NCBI GenBank assembly: GCA_964454015.1
Contig: CAYVQF010000075.1
Coordinates: 1 to 23,015, forward strand
Source: CAYVQF01 sp964454015
Lineage (GTDB): Bacteria > Myxococcota_A > Bradymonadia > UBA4248
Length of the DNA: 23,015 nt
Direction of reading: 5' to 3'
The first letter of the stretch is position 1; every line of letters starts with the position of its first letter. Below the pieces are notes generated by a model, which saw nothing but the letters and a program-made list of their open reading frames with translations, searched no databases and was not told the origin of the DNA. Positions 6,988 to 15,164 of the stretch are shown here, one piece after another. The translations under genes and the position numbers were made by a program.

Positions 6988-8763
6988 TCAGCGGCGCTGC
7001 ATCGCGCCAGCACGCAAGAAGTCCTTGTTGATCTTGAACTTGCCGCTCTGCTCAGCTTGCTCGTAGAGCGCCTGGAGCCAAGGCCCAAAGGCCTGCTCCC
7101 GCGGATCGGGGTGCTGGAGGTTCAGCACGGCACGCCAATTGCCAAGCAGCATCAGCGATTTCATCATCTGCAGGCCCAGCACCAAGTCGTTGCGCTGCTC
7201 GGCGAACTCCTCGTCCGTGCCTTGAACCCGCTCTTTGAGCTGTACGATGACCCGCGCGTCGTCCACCACGTGCACCTCATCCGTAAGCTGTCCTGCGTTC
7301 TCCAAGGTCAACGCGGCGCGCGCCACCGAGGGCGCGTTACCCAAGCGCGGCACAAAGGCCCATGAACCAGAGAAGGCGTTTCTGGCACTGAAAGGACCGC
7401 TCTCCTCGACCTGGAGGCGCGCCTCCAAGGGGATCACCGGCTGGGTCGGCACCACCACCGGCACCACCACATCGCCCTCGCCCTCGCCCTCGCCCTCGCC
7501 CTCATCCACCGTGGGCACCGCAGCAGCGGGTGCTTCGGCCAGGACATTGGCATAGAGCACTTCCTGGATGGCCTGCTCCAGCGTCAGCCCACCTTTGGTC
7601 TTGTCGTAAATGGCCTTGGCAGCCTGATCCATGGCGTCGTTGACCCGCGACGCTTTGAGCAGCGTCTCGGCGATGCCCAACTGCGCCTGATCGAGAGAAG
7701 TCTCCGAGCCCGCCATCTCCTCCACCAAGCGCACCACGTTGTAGGTCAGCTCCGTCTCGAAGGCGACCACGTCGCCCGCGACCTTGCCGGCCAACGCGTC
7801 GCGATGGGCCTTCGACAGATTATCCAGGTCGGCCCAGCCGCGATCACCGCCGTTCTCCCGGTGCACCAGAGCTTCATTGTAGAGCCCAGCGGCCTCGGCG
7901 AAATCCAGGCCTTCGTCGATCACCCGGCGCTGGACCAGGGCGAAGCGATCCGCCGCTGCCATCTCGCGGTCCGTCGCCGAGCCCACCTCGCGCAGCATGT
8001 CGTCGCGCTTCTGCACGATGATCTCCTGCAGGTGCACCCGCGTCGGCACTTTGAACTCCCGGCTGTTCGCCTCGTAGTAGTCACGCACGGCGCTCATCTC
8101 GTTCGCCAAAAAGGCCGTCACTTCGGCGGGCGTCGGCGCGGCGATGAGGTGACTCACGTGTCCCGGTGCCAGACGAACCAAGTTGAGGTTCACCTGCTCG
8201 GCCCGGCTGCTGTAGGCGTCACGCAGCTCGGACTCGCTGACCACCAAGGTGTACTCGAGCATGCTCAAGTAGTTGCGCGCCAGCAATTCATGCCGCTTGT
8301 AGCGCTCATAGAGCTCGGGCGTGAGCCCGTAGTAATCCAAGAAGGTCTTATAGCTCTTGCGGTCGAAGACCCCTTCATTGGTGTAACGCATGGTGTCGGG
8401 ATTGCCGCGATCGACATCCATGATGTACTGGCGCAGCTCATCGTCAGAGACCCGCATCCCCGCCTCATGCGCCTTCTCGGCCACCAACAGCACCGCCAAG
8501 AGGTTGGCCAAGACGCGCTGCTGCGTCGCAAAGAACTCCTCGTCACCTCCCCGGAAGGTGTCGCCAAAAGCTCTCAACGTCGATGATCGCAAAAAGTCGG
8601 AGTCGATCTCGAAGCCACCCGCCGAGGCCACCACCATGCGGGTCTGCGGGTTACACGAGTCCGTGCTCGGGAGGCCGAACATGAACACGAAGACGATGAT
8701 CAGAATCCCGAACAACAAATAAATCACAAAAGATTGTGAGTGCCGGCGCATGCTCCGAAGCAT
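6988..8763 (-). CDS. PpiD/SurA-like peptidylprolyl isomerase, membrane-anchored
   Basis: The protein has a short cytoplasmic RSMRRHSQSF, one membrane segment (residues about 11-30, VIYLLFGILIIVFVFMFGL), a SurA_N-like helical region and a divergent parvulin-type domain around residues 235-350 (VHLQEIIVQ, GLDFAEAAGLY, GGDRGWADL). A C-terminal PpiD-like region follows. It likely chaperones proteins emerging from the Sec translocon into the periplasm. I chose ATG at 8763 because GGGGAGG lies 8 nt upstream; a GTG at 8784 would add seven residues with no clear site. An acidic EGEGEGEG linker comes from a hexanucleotide repeat. The HIL-type parvulin signature reads HLQE, so isomerase activity is uncertain. 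It is the first gene of the mutL-miaA-hisC-cmk run. Confidence 0.85.
   Translation of the reverse strand: MLRSMRRHSQSFVIYLLFGILIIVFVFMFGLPSTDSCNPQTRMVVASAGGFEIDSDFLRSSTLRAFGDTFRGGDEEFFATQQRVLANLLAVLLVAEKAHEAGMRVSDDELRQYIMDVDRGNPDTMRYTNEGVFDRKSYKTFLDYYGLTPELYERYKRHELLARNYLSMLEYTLVVSESELRDAYSSRAEQVNLNLVRLAPGHVSHLIAAPTPAEVTAFLANEMSAVRDYYEANSREFKVPTRVHLQEIIVQKRDDMLREVGSATDREMAAADRFALVQRRVIDEGLDFAEAAGLYNEALVHRENGGDRGWADLDNLSKAHRDALAGKVAGDVVAFETELTYNVVRLVEEMAGSETSLDQAQLGIAETLLKASRVNDAMDQAAKAIYDKTKGGLTLEQAIQEVLYANVLAEAPAAAVPTVDEGEGEGEGEGDVVVPVVVPTQPVIPLEARLQVEESGPFSARNAFSGSWAFVPRLGNAPSVARAALTLENAGQLTDEVHVVDDARVIVQLKERVQGTDEEFAEQRNDLVLGLQMMKSLMLLGNWRAVLNLQHPDPREQAFGPWLQALYEQAEQSGKFKINKDFLRAGAMQRR
7470..7502 (-). 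repeat. Hexanucleotide repeat encoding (GE)n linker
   Basis: On the plus strand the unit CCCTCG/CGCCCT recurs about four to five times in tandem. On the coding strand this gives GAGGGC repeats encoding Glu-Gly pairs in the ppiD-like gene. Because the unit is six bases, slippage changes linker length by two residues without a frameshift. Confidence 0.8.
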
Positions 8764-8861
8764 CGTCCGCGCCTCCCCTTTCACGTGTGGTTGTGGGCCC
8801 TAAAGCCAATCGCCTAAACCCTCTGCCCCTGCACGCGTCCGCAGGCGGCGTCAGGCGCGAC

Positions 8862-8890
8862 AGAATAGGGATCTCCCCTTCACTTTTCAA
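8862..8890 (-). promoter_or_regulatory. Sigma-70-like promoter for the ppiD-mutL-miaA-hisC-cmk run
   Basis: On the minus strand TTGAAA (8885-8890) and TATTCT (8862-8867) are separated by exactly 17 bp, matching 5/6 and 4/6 consensus positions. Transcription would start near 8855, giving a leader of roughly 90 nt before the ATG at 8763. This is pattern matching only. Confidence 0.5.
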
Positions 8891-8895
8891 GCTTC

Positions 8896-8924
8896 TTGCA
8901 CCAGATGGTTATCGACGACAAAAT
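8896..8924 (+). promoter_or_regulatory. Possible divergent promoter for the metallopeptidase gene
   Basis: TTGCAC (8896-8901) and CAAAAT (8919-8924) are 17 bp apart. They would give a leader of about 170 nt. The two -35 elements of the divergent promoters would lie only 5 bp apart, allowing shared regulation. The 8764-9102 intergenic region otherwise holds only C-rich sequence with no recognised gene. An upstream in-frame extension from 8896 is proline/arginine-rich and not credible coding. Confidence 0.3.
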
Positions 8925-9102
8925 CGACGACCACCTGCCGGCGTCTCCCACGCCCGCTCCACCACGGCGCCACCCCACCCCATCGCCTTTACGCCGCACC
9001 TCCCTTTCCCTTAGCGTGCCCCCAGCACGGACCTCGCGACGACCGCCGTCGCATCTGCTTCGCCCACCCGGTACGCCGGCCCTTTCTTTTGGAGCGCCTC
9101 CC

Positions 9103-10815
9103 ATGAACGCTTTCGCCCGCACCTTGGGCCTCACTTGCCTGCTCTGCGCTTGCAGCGGCACCTCGGTCACCCCCGATGCCCCCACGACCCCAGCCCTGCG
9201 CCCTCAGGAAGCCGTCCAGGCTTTCCTCGCCGAGTACGACCGCCAACTCGCCGAGTACGGCACAGCGGCCTCCCTCGCCGCCTGGGATGCCTACACCTCG
9301 GGCGATCCTGCCCACTTCGCCACCTACGCCGCGCACACCGAGCGCCTCATGCACTTCCACAGCGACGCCGCCCGCCTCGCCCAGATCGACGCCTTCCTCG
9401 ACCACAGTGAGGCCCTCGATCCCCTCCAGGTGCGCGCCCTCCACGTCGCCCGCCTCGCCCACCTCGAACACCAACTCCCCGCCCAGACCCTCGCCGAGCT
9501 CGTCGCCGCCTCCACCGCCATCGAGCAGGTCTTCAACACCTTCCGCGGCACCTATCAAGGCCAACCTCAACCCAACAACACCCTGCTGGGCATCCTGGCC
9601 AACGCCACGGACGAAGAAGAACGCCACCAAGCCTGGTTGGCCCTCAAAGAGGTCGGCCACGCCGTCGCGCCCCAGCTCATCGCCCTCGCCAAGCTGCGCA
9701 ATGCCGGCGCCACCCAGCTCGGCTTCGCCAACTACTGGGACATGCAGCTCCGCATGCAGGACTTCGACCCGGCAGAACTCGTCGCGCTCTTCGAGGAAAT
9801 CGATCGCGTCACCCGCGAACCTTTCGCCCGCGTCAAGGCCGAAATCGACGCTGAGGTCGCCCAGCGACTCGGCCTCACCCCTCGAGAACTCATGCCCTGG
9901 CACTATGACAACCCCTTCTTCCAATCACCACCACCGGCGGCCGCCCTCAACCTCGACACCTTCTTCGAGCACCGCCCCAAAGAAGAGATCGTCGAGATCG
10001 CCCGCGCCTTCTTCGCCCACATCGGCACCCCCATCGACGCCGTCATCGCCAACAGCGACCTCTGGGAGCGCGAGGGCAAAGACCAGCACGCCTACGCCTT
10101 CAGCATCGACCGCGCCGACGACGTCCGCACCCTCCTCAACATCCGCCCCACCGCCGACTGGATGGACACCATGCTCCACGAACAAGGGCATGCCATCTAC
10201 GACCTCGGCGTCGACCGCAGCCTCCCCTACCTGCTCCGTGCCCCAGCCCACGCCTTCACCACCGAGGGCATCGCCATGGCCTTCGGCGCCTTGGCCCGCG
10301 ACCCTGCCTGGCTGGCCACCTTCGCCAAGGTCCCCATCGACGCCATCGAAGCCGTGGCCCCTGCCATCTTCGAACAACAGCGCCGCGAGCAGCTCCTCTT
10401 TGCCCGCTGGACCCTGGTGATGTTCAACTTCGAGCGCGCCCTCTACGAGGATCCCGACCAAGATCTCAACCGCCTGTGGTGGGACATGGTCGAGCGCTTC
10501 CAAGGCCTGCGCCGCCCACTCGACCGCGACGCCGCCGACTGGGCCTCCAAACCGCACTTCACCATCGCCCCCGTCTACTACCACAATTATATGTTGGGCG
10601 AAGTCTTCGCCGCCCAGCTCCGGGCCACCCTCGGTGACCCCAGCGACGCCGCCCTCCCCTGGTTTGAAAGACCCAACCTCGCCCGCCACCTCGCTGAGCG
10701 CGTCTTCGCCCCCGGGATGCGTCTGCCCTGGTCCGACTTCGTCACCGCCGCCACGGGGCAACCCTTGAGCCCCGTCTTCTTCGTCGCCGAGCTCACGCCA
10801 CCCGCCGCCCAGTGA
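9103..10815 (+). CDS. M2 (ACE-like) family zinc metallopeptidase, lipoprotein
   Basis: This 570-residue protein begins with a lipoprotein signal (MNAFARTLGLTCLLCAC, acylated cysteine probably C17). The body is mostly helical, with the zinc motif HEQGH at residues 359-363 and a downstream TTEGIAM whose E388 is the probable third ligand, 25 residues after the second histidine. The segment AIYD...LPYLLRAPAHAFTTEGIAM resembles bacterial M2-family (angiotensin-converting-enzyme-like) dipeptidyl carboxypeptidases rather than M3 oligopeptidases. It probably trims peptides at the cell envelope. I chose ATG 9103 over an upstream start at 8896 because GGAG precedes it by 8 nt and it begins a clean signal peptide. 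M3-type activity is the main alternative. Confidence 0.85.
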   Translation: MNAFARTLGLTCLLCACSGTSVTPDAPTTPALRPQEAVQAFLAEYDRQLAEYGTAASLAAWDAYTSGDPAHFATYAAHTERLMHFHSDAARLAQIDAFLDHSEALDPLQVRALHVARLAHLEHQLPAQTLAELVAASTAIEQVFNTFRGTYQGQPQPNNTLLGILANATDEEERHQAWLALKEVGHAVAPQLIALAKLRNAGATQLGFANYWDMQLRMQDFDPAELVALFEEIDRVTREPFARVKAEIDAEVAQRLGLTPRELMPWHYDNPFFQSPPPAAALNLDTFFEHRPKEEIVEIARAFFAHIGTPIDAVIANSDLWEREGKDQHAYAFSIDRADDVRTLLNIRPTADWMDTMLHEQGHAIYDLGVDRSLPYLLRAPAHAFTTEGIAMAFGALARDPAWLATFAKVPIDAIEAVAPAIFEQQRREQLLFARWTLVMFNFERALYEDPDQDLNRLWWDMVERFQGLRRPLDRDAADWASKPHFTIAPVYYHNYMLGEVFAAQLRATLGDPSDAALPWFERPNLARHLAERVFAPGMRLPWSDFVTAATGQPLSPVFFVAELTPPAAQ

Positions 10816-10843
10816 GCCCCCTGCGGCCTTCATGGCAAGGCCA

Positions 10844-10872
10844 TTCGCTTCGCACTCCCAGGCTGTGCTAAT
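10844..10872 (+). promoter_or_regulatory. Possible promoter of the PocR-regulator cluster
   Basis: TTCGCT (10844-10849), 17 bp, then GCTAAT (10867-10872), which also reads as TGTGCTAATGTG, an extended -10-like context. It sits about 45 nt before the ATG at 10918. No -24/-12 sigma-54 site (TGGCAC-N5-TTGC) was found here by eye. Confidence 0.3.
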
Positions 10873-10917
10873 GTGTCACACTGCTGCACGGCGCAGCCCA
10901 CTGGGAGCCGCAACGCT

Positions 10918-12483
10918 ATGATCGATTGGCACGAAATCGCGCGCCACGAACCCATCCGCCGCCTCGGCGAGGTCCTGCGCCGCCAACTCAATGTCTGGGT
11001 GGGATTTCTGGGGCCCATGGGCCTCCTCGCCCGCATCGGCGACCAGCAAGCCGTCGACAAACCGCTCTGCGATGCCTTCATGAGTCGGCGCGATCACCAC
11101 TCCTGCCAACAGAGCGTGCGCCACTGGTTCGAGGAAATCAGCGCCAGCGCCCCTGAAGCCACGGTCCTCCTCGACTGCCACGCCTCCCTCAAGGCCCTGG
11201 TCACCCCCATCACGGTCAAGCGAAAAATCGTCGCCGCCTGCTTCGTCTCGGGCTTCATCCTGGCCAAAGACGATCAAGAAAGCGAACAGGCCATCTTCAA
11301 GCGCGGCAAAGAGCTCAACCTCAACCGCGCCGCCATCAGCCATGGCAGCCGCGAGCTGGTCCGCCTCAGCTCCCGCGAAGTCCGCTTCGTCTCCGATCTC
11401 CTCCAGGCCATCGCCGACAGCGCCACCGCCCTCCTCGGCCAACACCAAAGCCAGCCCGACAACCCCAACAAACGCGAACACGACTACAGCCAAATCGTCG
11501 GCGCCAGCCCACCCATCATCGATCTCTTCCGCCTCCTCGACAAAGTCGTCGAGAGCGACTCCACCGTCCTCATCCAGGGCGACGCCGGGGTCGGCAAAGA
11601 GCTCGTCGCCCGCGCCATCCACTTCAACAGCCATCGCGCCGACGGCCCCTTCGTCGTCCAAAACTGCTCCGCCCTCAACGACAGCCTCCTCGACAGCGAG
11701 CTCTTCGGCCACAAAAAAGGCTCCTTCACCGGCGCCATCTGCGACAAACAAGGCCTCTTCGAAATCGCCGACCACGGCACCTTCTTCCTCGACGAAATCG
11801 GCGACATGAGCCCCATGCTCCAGGTCAAGCTCCTCAGGGTCATCCAAGAGGGCACCTTCCTCCCCGTCGGCGACACGGTCATGCGCAAGGTCGACGTCCG
11901 CATCATCGCCGCCACCAACCGCGATCTCCGCCAACTCGTCCAGGACAACCAATTCCGCAACGACCTCTACTACCGCATCAACGTCATCAACATCCACGTC
12001 CCCGCCCTGCGGGAGCGCAAAGAAGATCTCCCGCTCCTCATCAACCGCTTCCTCGACATCAAATGCGCTGAGAACAATCACCCGCGCAAGCACCTCTCCA
12101 AGGACTGCCTCCAGGGCCTCATCAACTACGACTGGCCCGGCAACGTCCGCGAATTGGAAAACGAAATCGAACGCCTCGTGGTCCTCTCCGAACGCAGCGG
12201 CCAGATCCCCCACACCCTGCTCTCCCCGCGCATCCGCGGCACCCAACGCGCCTCCCTGCCCACCAGCCACGGCAGCCGCGCCCTCCCACCCCCAACCACC
12301 CTCGATGACGCCAACCTCCCCGACGCCCTCGAACAGCTCGAACGAGAGATGATCCTCGACTGCCTCCGCCGCACGAGCTGGAACAAAACCAAAACCGCCA
12401 AAGAGCTCGGCATCAGCCGCCGCAACCTCATCCGCAAGGTCGACCGCTACCAACTCGACGCGCTCCGCAACCGCCCTGAGTGA
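10918..12483 (+). CDS. PocR-domain sigma-54-dependent transcriptional activator
   Basis: This 521-residue enhancer-binding protein has three parts. Residues about 5-165 look like a PocR-type sensory domain (PLCDAF, HHSC and DCHASLKALVTPI with conserved cysteines near residues 44-87, then a small-molecule pocket). The AAA+ domain follows with Walker A GDAGVGKE at 221-228, sigma-54-contacting loop GSFTGA at 268-273, Walker B FFLDEIGDM around D292, and WPGNVRELENE. A Fis-type helix-turn-helix spans about 489-512 (NKTKTAKELGISRRNLIRK). There is no receiver domain, so a ligand rather than a phosphorelay probably controls it. The loop has Ser for Ala in GAFTGA. ATG 10918 has GGGAG 10 nt upstream; a GTG at 10873 would add 15 atypical residues. 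Confidence 0.9.
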   Translation: MIDWHEIARHEPIRRLGEVLRRQLNVWVGFLGPMGLLARIGDQQAVDKPLCDAFMSRRDHHSCQQSVRHWFEEISASAPEATVLLDCHASLKALVTPITVKRKIVAACFVSGFILAKDDQESEQAIFKRGKELNLNRAAISHGSRELVRLSSREVRFVSDLLQAIADSATALLGQHQSQPDNPNKREHDYSQIVGASPPIIDLFRLLDKVVESDSTVLIQGDAGVGKELVARAIHFNSHRADGPFVVQNCSALNDSLLDSELFGHKKGSFTGAICDKQGLFEIADHGTFFLDEIGDMSPMLQVKLLRVIQEGTFLPVGDTVMRKVDVRIIAATNRDLRQLVQDNQFRNDLYYRINVINIHVPALRERKEDLPLLINRFLDIKCAENNHPRKHLSKDCLQGLINYDWPGNVRELENEIERLVVLSERSGQIPHTLLSPRIRGTQRASLPTSHGSRALPPPTTLDDANLPDALEQLEREMILDCLRRTSWNKTKTAKELGISRRNLIRKVDRYQLDALRNRPE

Positions 12484-13730
12484 TGCCCGCGCGCGCGCTT
12501 TTGGATCCACTTCCCAAGCCTACACCCATGCCTCTGCCCGGCCCCTCCCAACGCATCCCCCCACCCTGTGACTTGACTGACAACGATCTGGTTCGCGCCT
12601 GGCAAAGGTCCCTCATCCAGCCTGAACAGCGGCGCGACCTGACCTGCGCCAACCCCACCGCCCTCGGCCTCCTCCCGCCTGAGCTGCCCCGATTCCCAGC
12701 ACCCACGGCCTACCAACCCGACCCTCAGGGCACCCTCAGCGCTCGCCAGGCCATCGCCGACACATACCGCCGCCACCACGGCCTCAGCATCGACCCCGAG
12801 CAGCTCCTCCTCTGCGCCTCCACCAGCGAGGCCTACAGCCTGCTCTTCAAGACCTTCTGCGATCCCGGCGACAATATCCTCGTCCCCTGCCCCTCCTACC
12901 CGCTGCTCCCCAGCCTCACCCGCCTCGACGGGCTCCAAGTGCGCGAATACCCCCTCCACTTCGACGGTGAATGGTCCATCGACCTCCACGCCCTGGAAGC
13001 GTGCTGCGACGCCCGCACCCGGGCGATCCTCGTCATCAGCCCCAATAACCCCACGGCCCACCTCCTGCGCCGAGACGAAGCCCAGGCCCTGGCGCGCATC
13101 TGCGCCTCCCGCGGCGTCATCCTCATCTCCGATGAGGTCTTCTCCGACTTCGTCCTCCGCCCCAGCCCCGACGACGCGCCTCTCCCCCTGGCCCACCACT
13201 ACCCGGACATCGTCGCCTTCTCCCTCAACGGCCTCTCCAAGTCCTGCGGCCTCCCCCAACACAAGCTGGCTTGGATCCTGAGCAGCCCCGCAGCCCGCGC
13301 CGATCCGGCCATTCACGGCGCCCTGACCTACGTCGCCGACGCCTACCTCTCGGTCTCCGCCTGGGTCCAAGCCGCCCTGCCCCACATCTTTGCCGGCGCG
13401 CCCTCCTTCCAACACCAAGTCCGCCAACGCCTCCACGACAACCTCAACCTCGTCGAGACCCACTGCAGCGACCGCCCCTACCATCCCCTGCCCTATCAAG
13501 GTGGCTGGTCGCTGGTCCTGCGCCTCCCGCATTTTGCGGACGACGAGCGCATCGCCGTCGCCCTGGCCGCCGAGGGCCTGCTGACCCACCCCGGCGCCTT
13601 CTTCTCCTTCGCCGGCAGCGCTGCCTTCCTGGTCATCTCCCTCCTGACCCCGACGCCATGGCTCCGCCAGGCCTGTGAGCACCTGGATCGCTTCATCCAT
13701 CACCACCTCCGTCATCCGGGATCGCTATGA
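12483..13730 (+). CDS. Class I/II PLP-dependent aminotransferase
   Basis: A 415-residue fold-type I aminotransferase: SPNNPT around residue 182, SDEVFSDF with D217 contacting the PLP ring nitrogen, and Schiff-base K253 in LSKSCGLPQHKLAW. This last motif is typical of an aspartate/alanine-type subfamily with SK-LPQ-K sequence. The substrate cannot be read from the sequence. The chosen ATG overlaps the regulator's stop as TGATG, implying translational coupling; a GTG directly before it and an ATG at 12528 are alternatives, since no strong Shine-Dalgarno is seen. Being cotranscribed with a PocR-type activator, it may make or consume the signal or belong to the pathway controlled. Confidence 0.88.
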   Translation: MPARALLDPLPKPTPMPLPGPSQRIPPPCDLTDNDLVRAWQRSLIQPEQRRDLTCANPTALGLLPPELPRFPAPTAYQPDPQGTLSARQAIADTYRRHHGLSIDPEQLLLCASTSEAYSLLFKTFCDPGDNILVPCPSYPLLPSLTRLDGLQVREYPLHFDGEWSIDLHALEACCDARTRAILVISPNNPTAHLLRRDEAQALARICASRGVILISDEVFSDFVLRPSPDDAPLPLAHHYPDIVAFSLNGLSKSCGLPQHKLAWILSSPAARADPAIHGALTYVADAYLSVSAWVQAALPHIFAGAPSFQHQVRQRLHDNLNLVETHCSDRPYHPLPYQGGWSLVLRLPHFADDERIAVALAAEGLLTHPGAFFSFAGSAAFLVISLLTPTPWLRQACEHLDRFIHHHLRHPGSL

Positions 13731-15001
13731 GACGCACCGCGCCACACCTCTCGGTCCCAAGGCTCGCCTTGCCCTGCTGCTTGCTCCTCGGCGTGCTGCT
13801 CGGCGCCTGTGGTGCCCATCACCCGGGGCCACCGCCTATCCTCAGCCCCGCCGACCAAGAGCGCCTCACCGAGGTCCGCGACTCCCTCTTGACCATGCTC
13901 CTCATCGAGATGATGCGCCCTGCCGAGGCGCTGCGCGAGAGAGAGGACTTTCTCAACGCGACCCACTCCCTGCGTATCGCGCTGCGCGCGACGCGCGACC
14001 TCGCCGACCCCCTGCATCACTTTGACGGAGCGCGCAATCTCGGGCTGATTTACACCGGGGGCACGGCCCTGGGTTGGCCCGGCGCCGGCCAGACGGCCCA
14101 CTACTTCCTCCAGCGCGCCCAAGCGCTCAACCCCAACGCACCCGACATTCCCTTGGGCCTCGGTATCCTCCACCTCCTCCACGGCGACGCCACCGGCGCC
14201 ATGGACTACCTGGGCCAAGTCCACGCCCTCGGCGGCTCGGAACTCTTCCCGGCCCTACCCGTGCTCATGGCCCAAGCCCTCCTCATGGCCGGCCGACGCG
14301 TCGAAGCCCGCGCAGCGCTCCACCAGATCCCCCCCGAAACCGAAGACCCCATGCTCCTGGCGCTGCAAGAACTCATGCACCTCGCCATCGCCCAAGAAAC
14401 CTGGATCTTCCACTTCCCCGCCACCTTCACCCGCGAACCGCACCGCCCACCAGCAACCCGGACCGCCCTGCGCTTCCCGCACATCCTCTACCGCAATGAC
14501 AGCCACGGCTTCATCGCCACCTACCCCTACGACTGGACCCTCTTCGACGAGCGCACCGATCTCAGCCTCGCCCCGTGCATCTACATGGCCGAACTCACCC
14601 TCGACCTCCCCATACCCCAAGGCGAAAACCCTGCGCTCAGCCCCAGCCGCATCCGCCTCTTCGCCCTCCCCATCCGCGCTCAGCTCGCGCTCCCCGACTT
14701 TGAGGCCTTTCGCCTCCCAGACTATCCCTACCCACAAGAAGTGCTGCCCATGATCTCCCCCCTCCCGGAAGCCCATCACTACCGCTTCCACGAAGCCGCC
14801 ACGAAGCCCAACAAACCAGACCTCAGCGGCGAGCTGGTCTTCCATATCGTCGGCCAAATGGGCTACTTCTTCCATTTCGTCAGCGCCACGAGCAACTATC
14901 CCGTCGATCAAGCCGCTTTCCACGCCTTCCTGGAGGCCTTCTCCTTCCATCCGCCAGCGCCACGCCTCCCACCGGGCTGCCAACGCCCCCAAGCCATCTG
15001 A
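13727..15001 (+). CDS. Lipoprotein of unknown function, helical repeats plus PsbP/DcrB-like domain
   Basis: This 424-residue protein starts with a signal peptide ending in the lipobox LGAC (C28). Residues about 40-215 are Ala/Leu-rich paired helices resembling TPR units (for example HYFLQRAQALNPNAPDIPLGLGILHLL). The C-terminal half contains HGFIATYPYDWTLFDE and ends AAFHAFLEAFSF, which recalls the pattern of PsbP/DcrB-like domains (a yP-x-dW strand start and a terminal SF helix). That fold call is inference. The ATG overlaps the aminotransferase stop as ATGA, so the three genes 10918-15001 are probably one operon. I do not recognise a specific family. An envelope role is likely because of the lipid anchor. 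Confidence 0.8.
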   Translation: MRRTAPHLSVPRLALPCCLLLGVLLGACGAHHPGPPPILSPADQERLTEVRDSLLTMLLIEMMRPAEALREREDFLNATHSLRIALRATRDLADPLHHFDGARNLGLIYTGGTALGWPGAGQTAHYFLQRAQALNPNAPDIPLGLGILHLLHGDATGAMDYLGQVHALGGSELFPALPVLMAQALLMAGRRVEARAALHQIPPETEDPMLLALQELMHLAIAQETWIFHFPATFTREPHRPPATRTALRFPHILYRNDSHGFIATYPYDWTLFDERTDLSLAPCIYMAELTLDLPIPQGENPALSPSRIRLFALPIRAQLALPDFEAFRLPDYPYPQEVLPMISPLPEAHHYRFHEAATKPNKPDLSGELVFHIVGQMGYFFHFVSATSNYPVDQAAFHAFLEAFSFHPPAPRLPPGCQRPQAI

Positions 15002-15084
15002 TAGACAGCCGCGGGACCCTCATCCTCCCTACCGCCCCCTCAGCGCAGGGGCCGAGTCAATGACCAGATCCCCGCCCATACCCG

Positions 15085-15113
15085 TTGCCTGCCTCACGCC
15101 CGCGTGCTAGTCT
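15085..15113 (+). promoter_or_regulatory. Possible deoC promoter
   Basis: TTGCCT (15085-15090) and TAGTCT (15108-15113) lie 17 bp apart about 50 nt before the deoC start. The match is moderate at -35 and weak at -10. The rest of the 163-bp gap after the lipoprotein gene shows no recognised element. Confidence 0.3.
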
Positions 15114-15164
15114 CCCGTCGGTTTTGTCATCGCGTCGCCATAAAGGGCGCGTCAGGAGACCCAC

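Noticed and set aside
8989..10833. Two long minus-strand frames opposite the metallopeptidase
   Set aside because: Low-complexity Gly/Val/Glu products with no motif; the plus strand carries HEQGH and a lipoprotein signal.
10876..12510. 544-residue open frame antisense to the sigma-54 activator
   Set aside because: It mirrors the codon structure of a gene with clear AAA+ and HTH motifs. The antisense product is a low-complexity Glu/Ala/Asp/Val-rich sequence, as expected from GC-rich third positions.
12447..13715. 422-residue open frame antisense to the aminotransferase
   Set aside because: Composition is Gly/Glu/Val-rich with no recognisable motif, while the plus strand has the PLP lysine and aspartate motifs.
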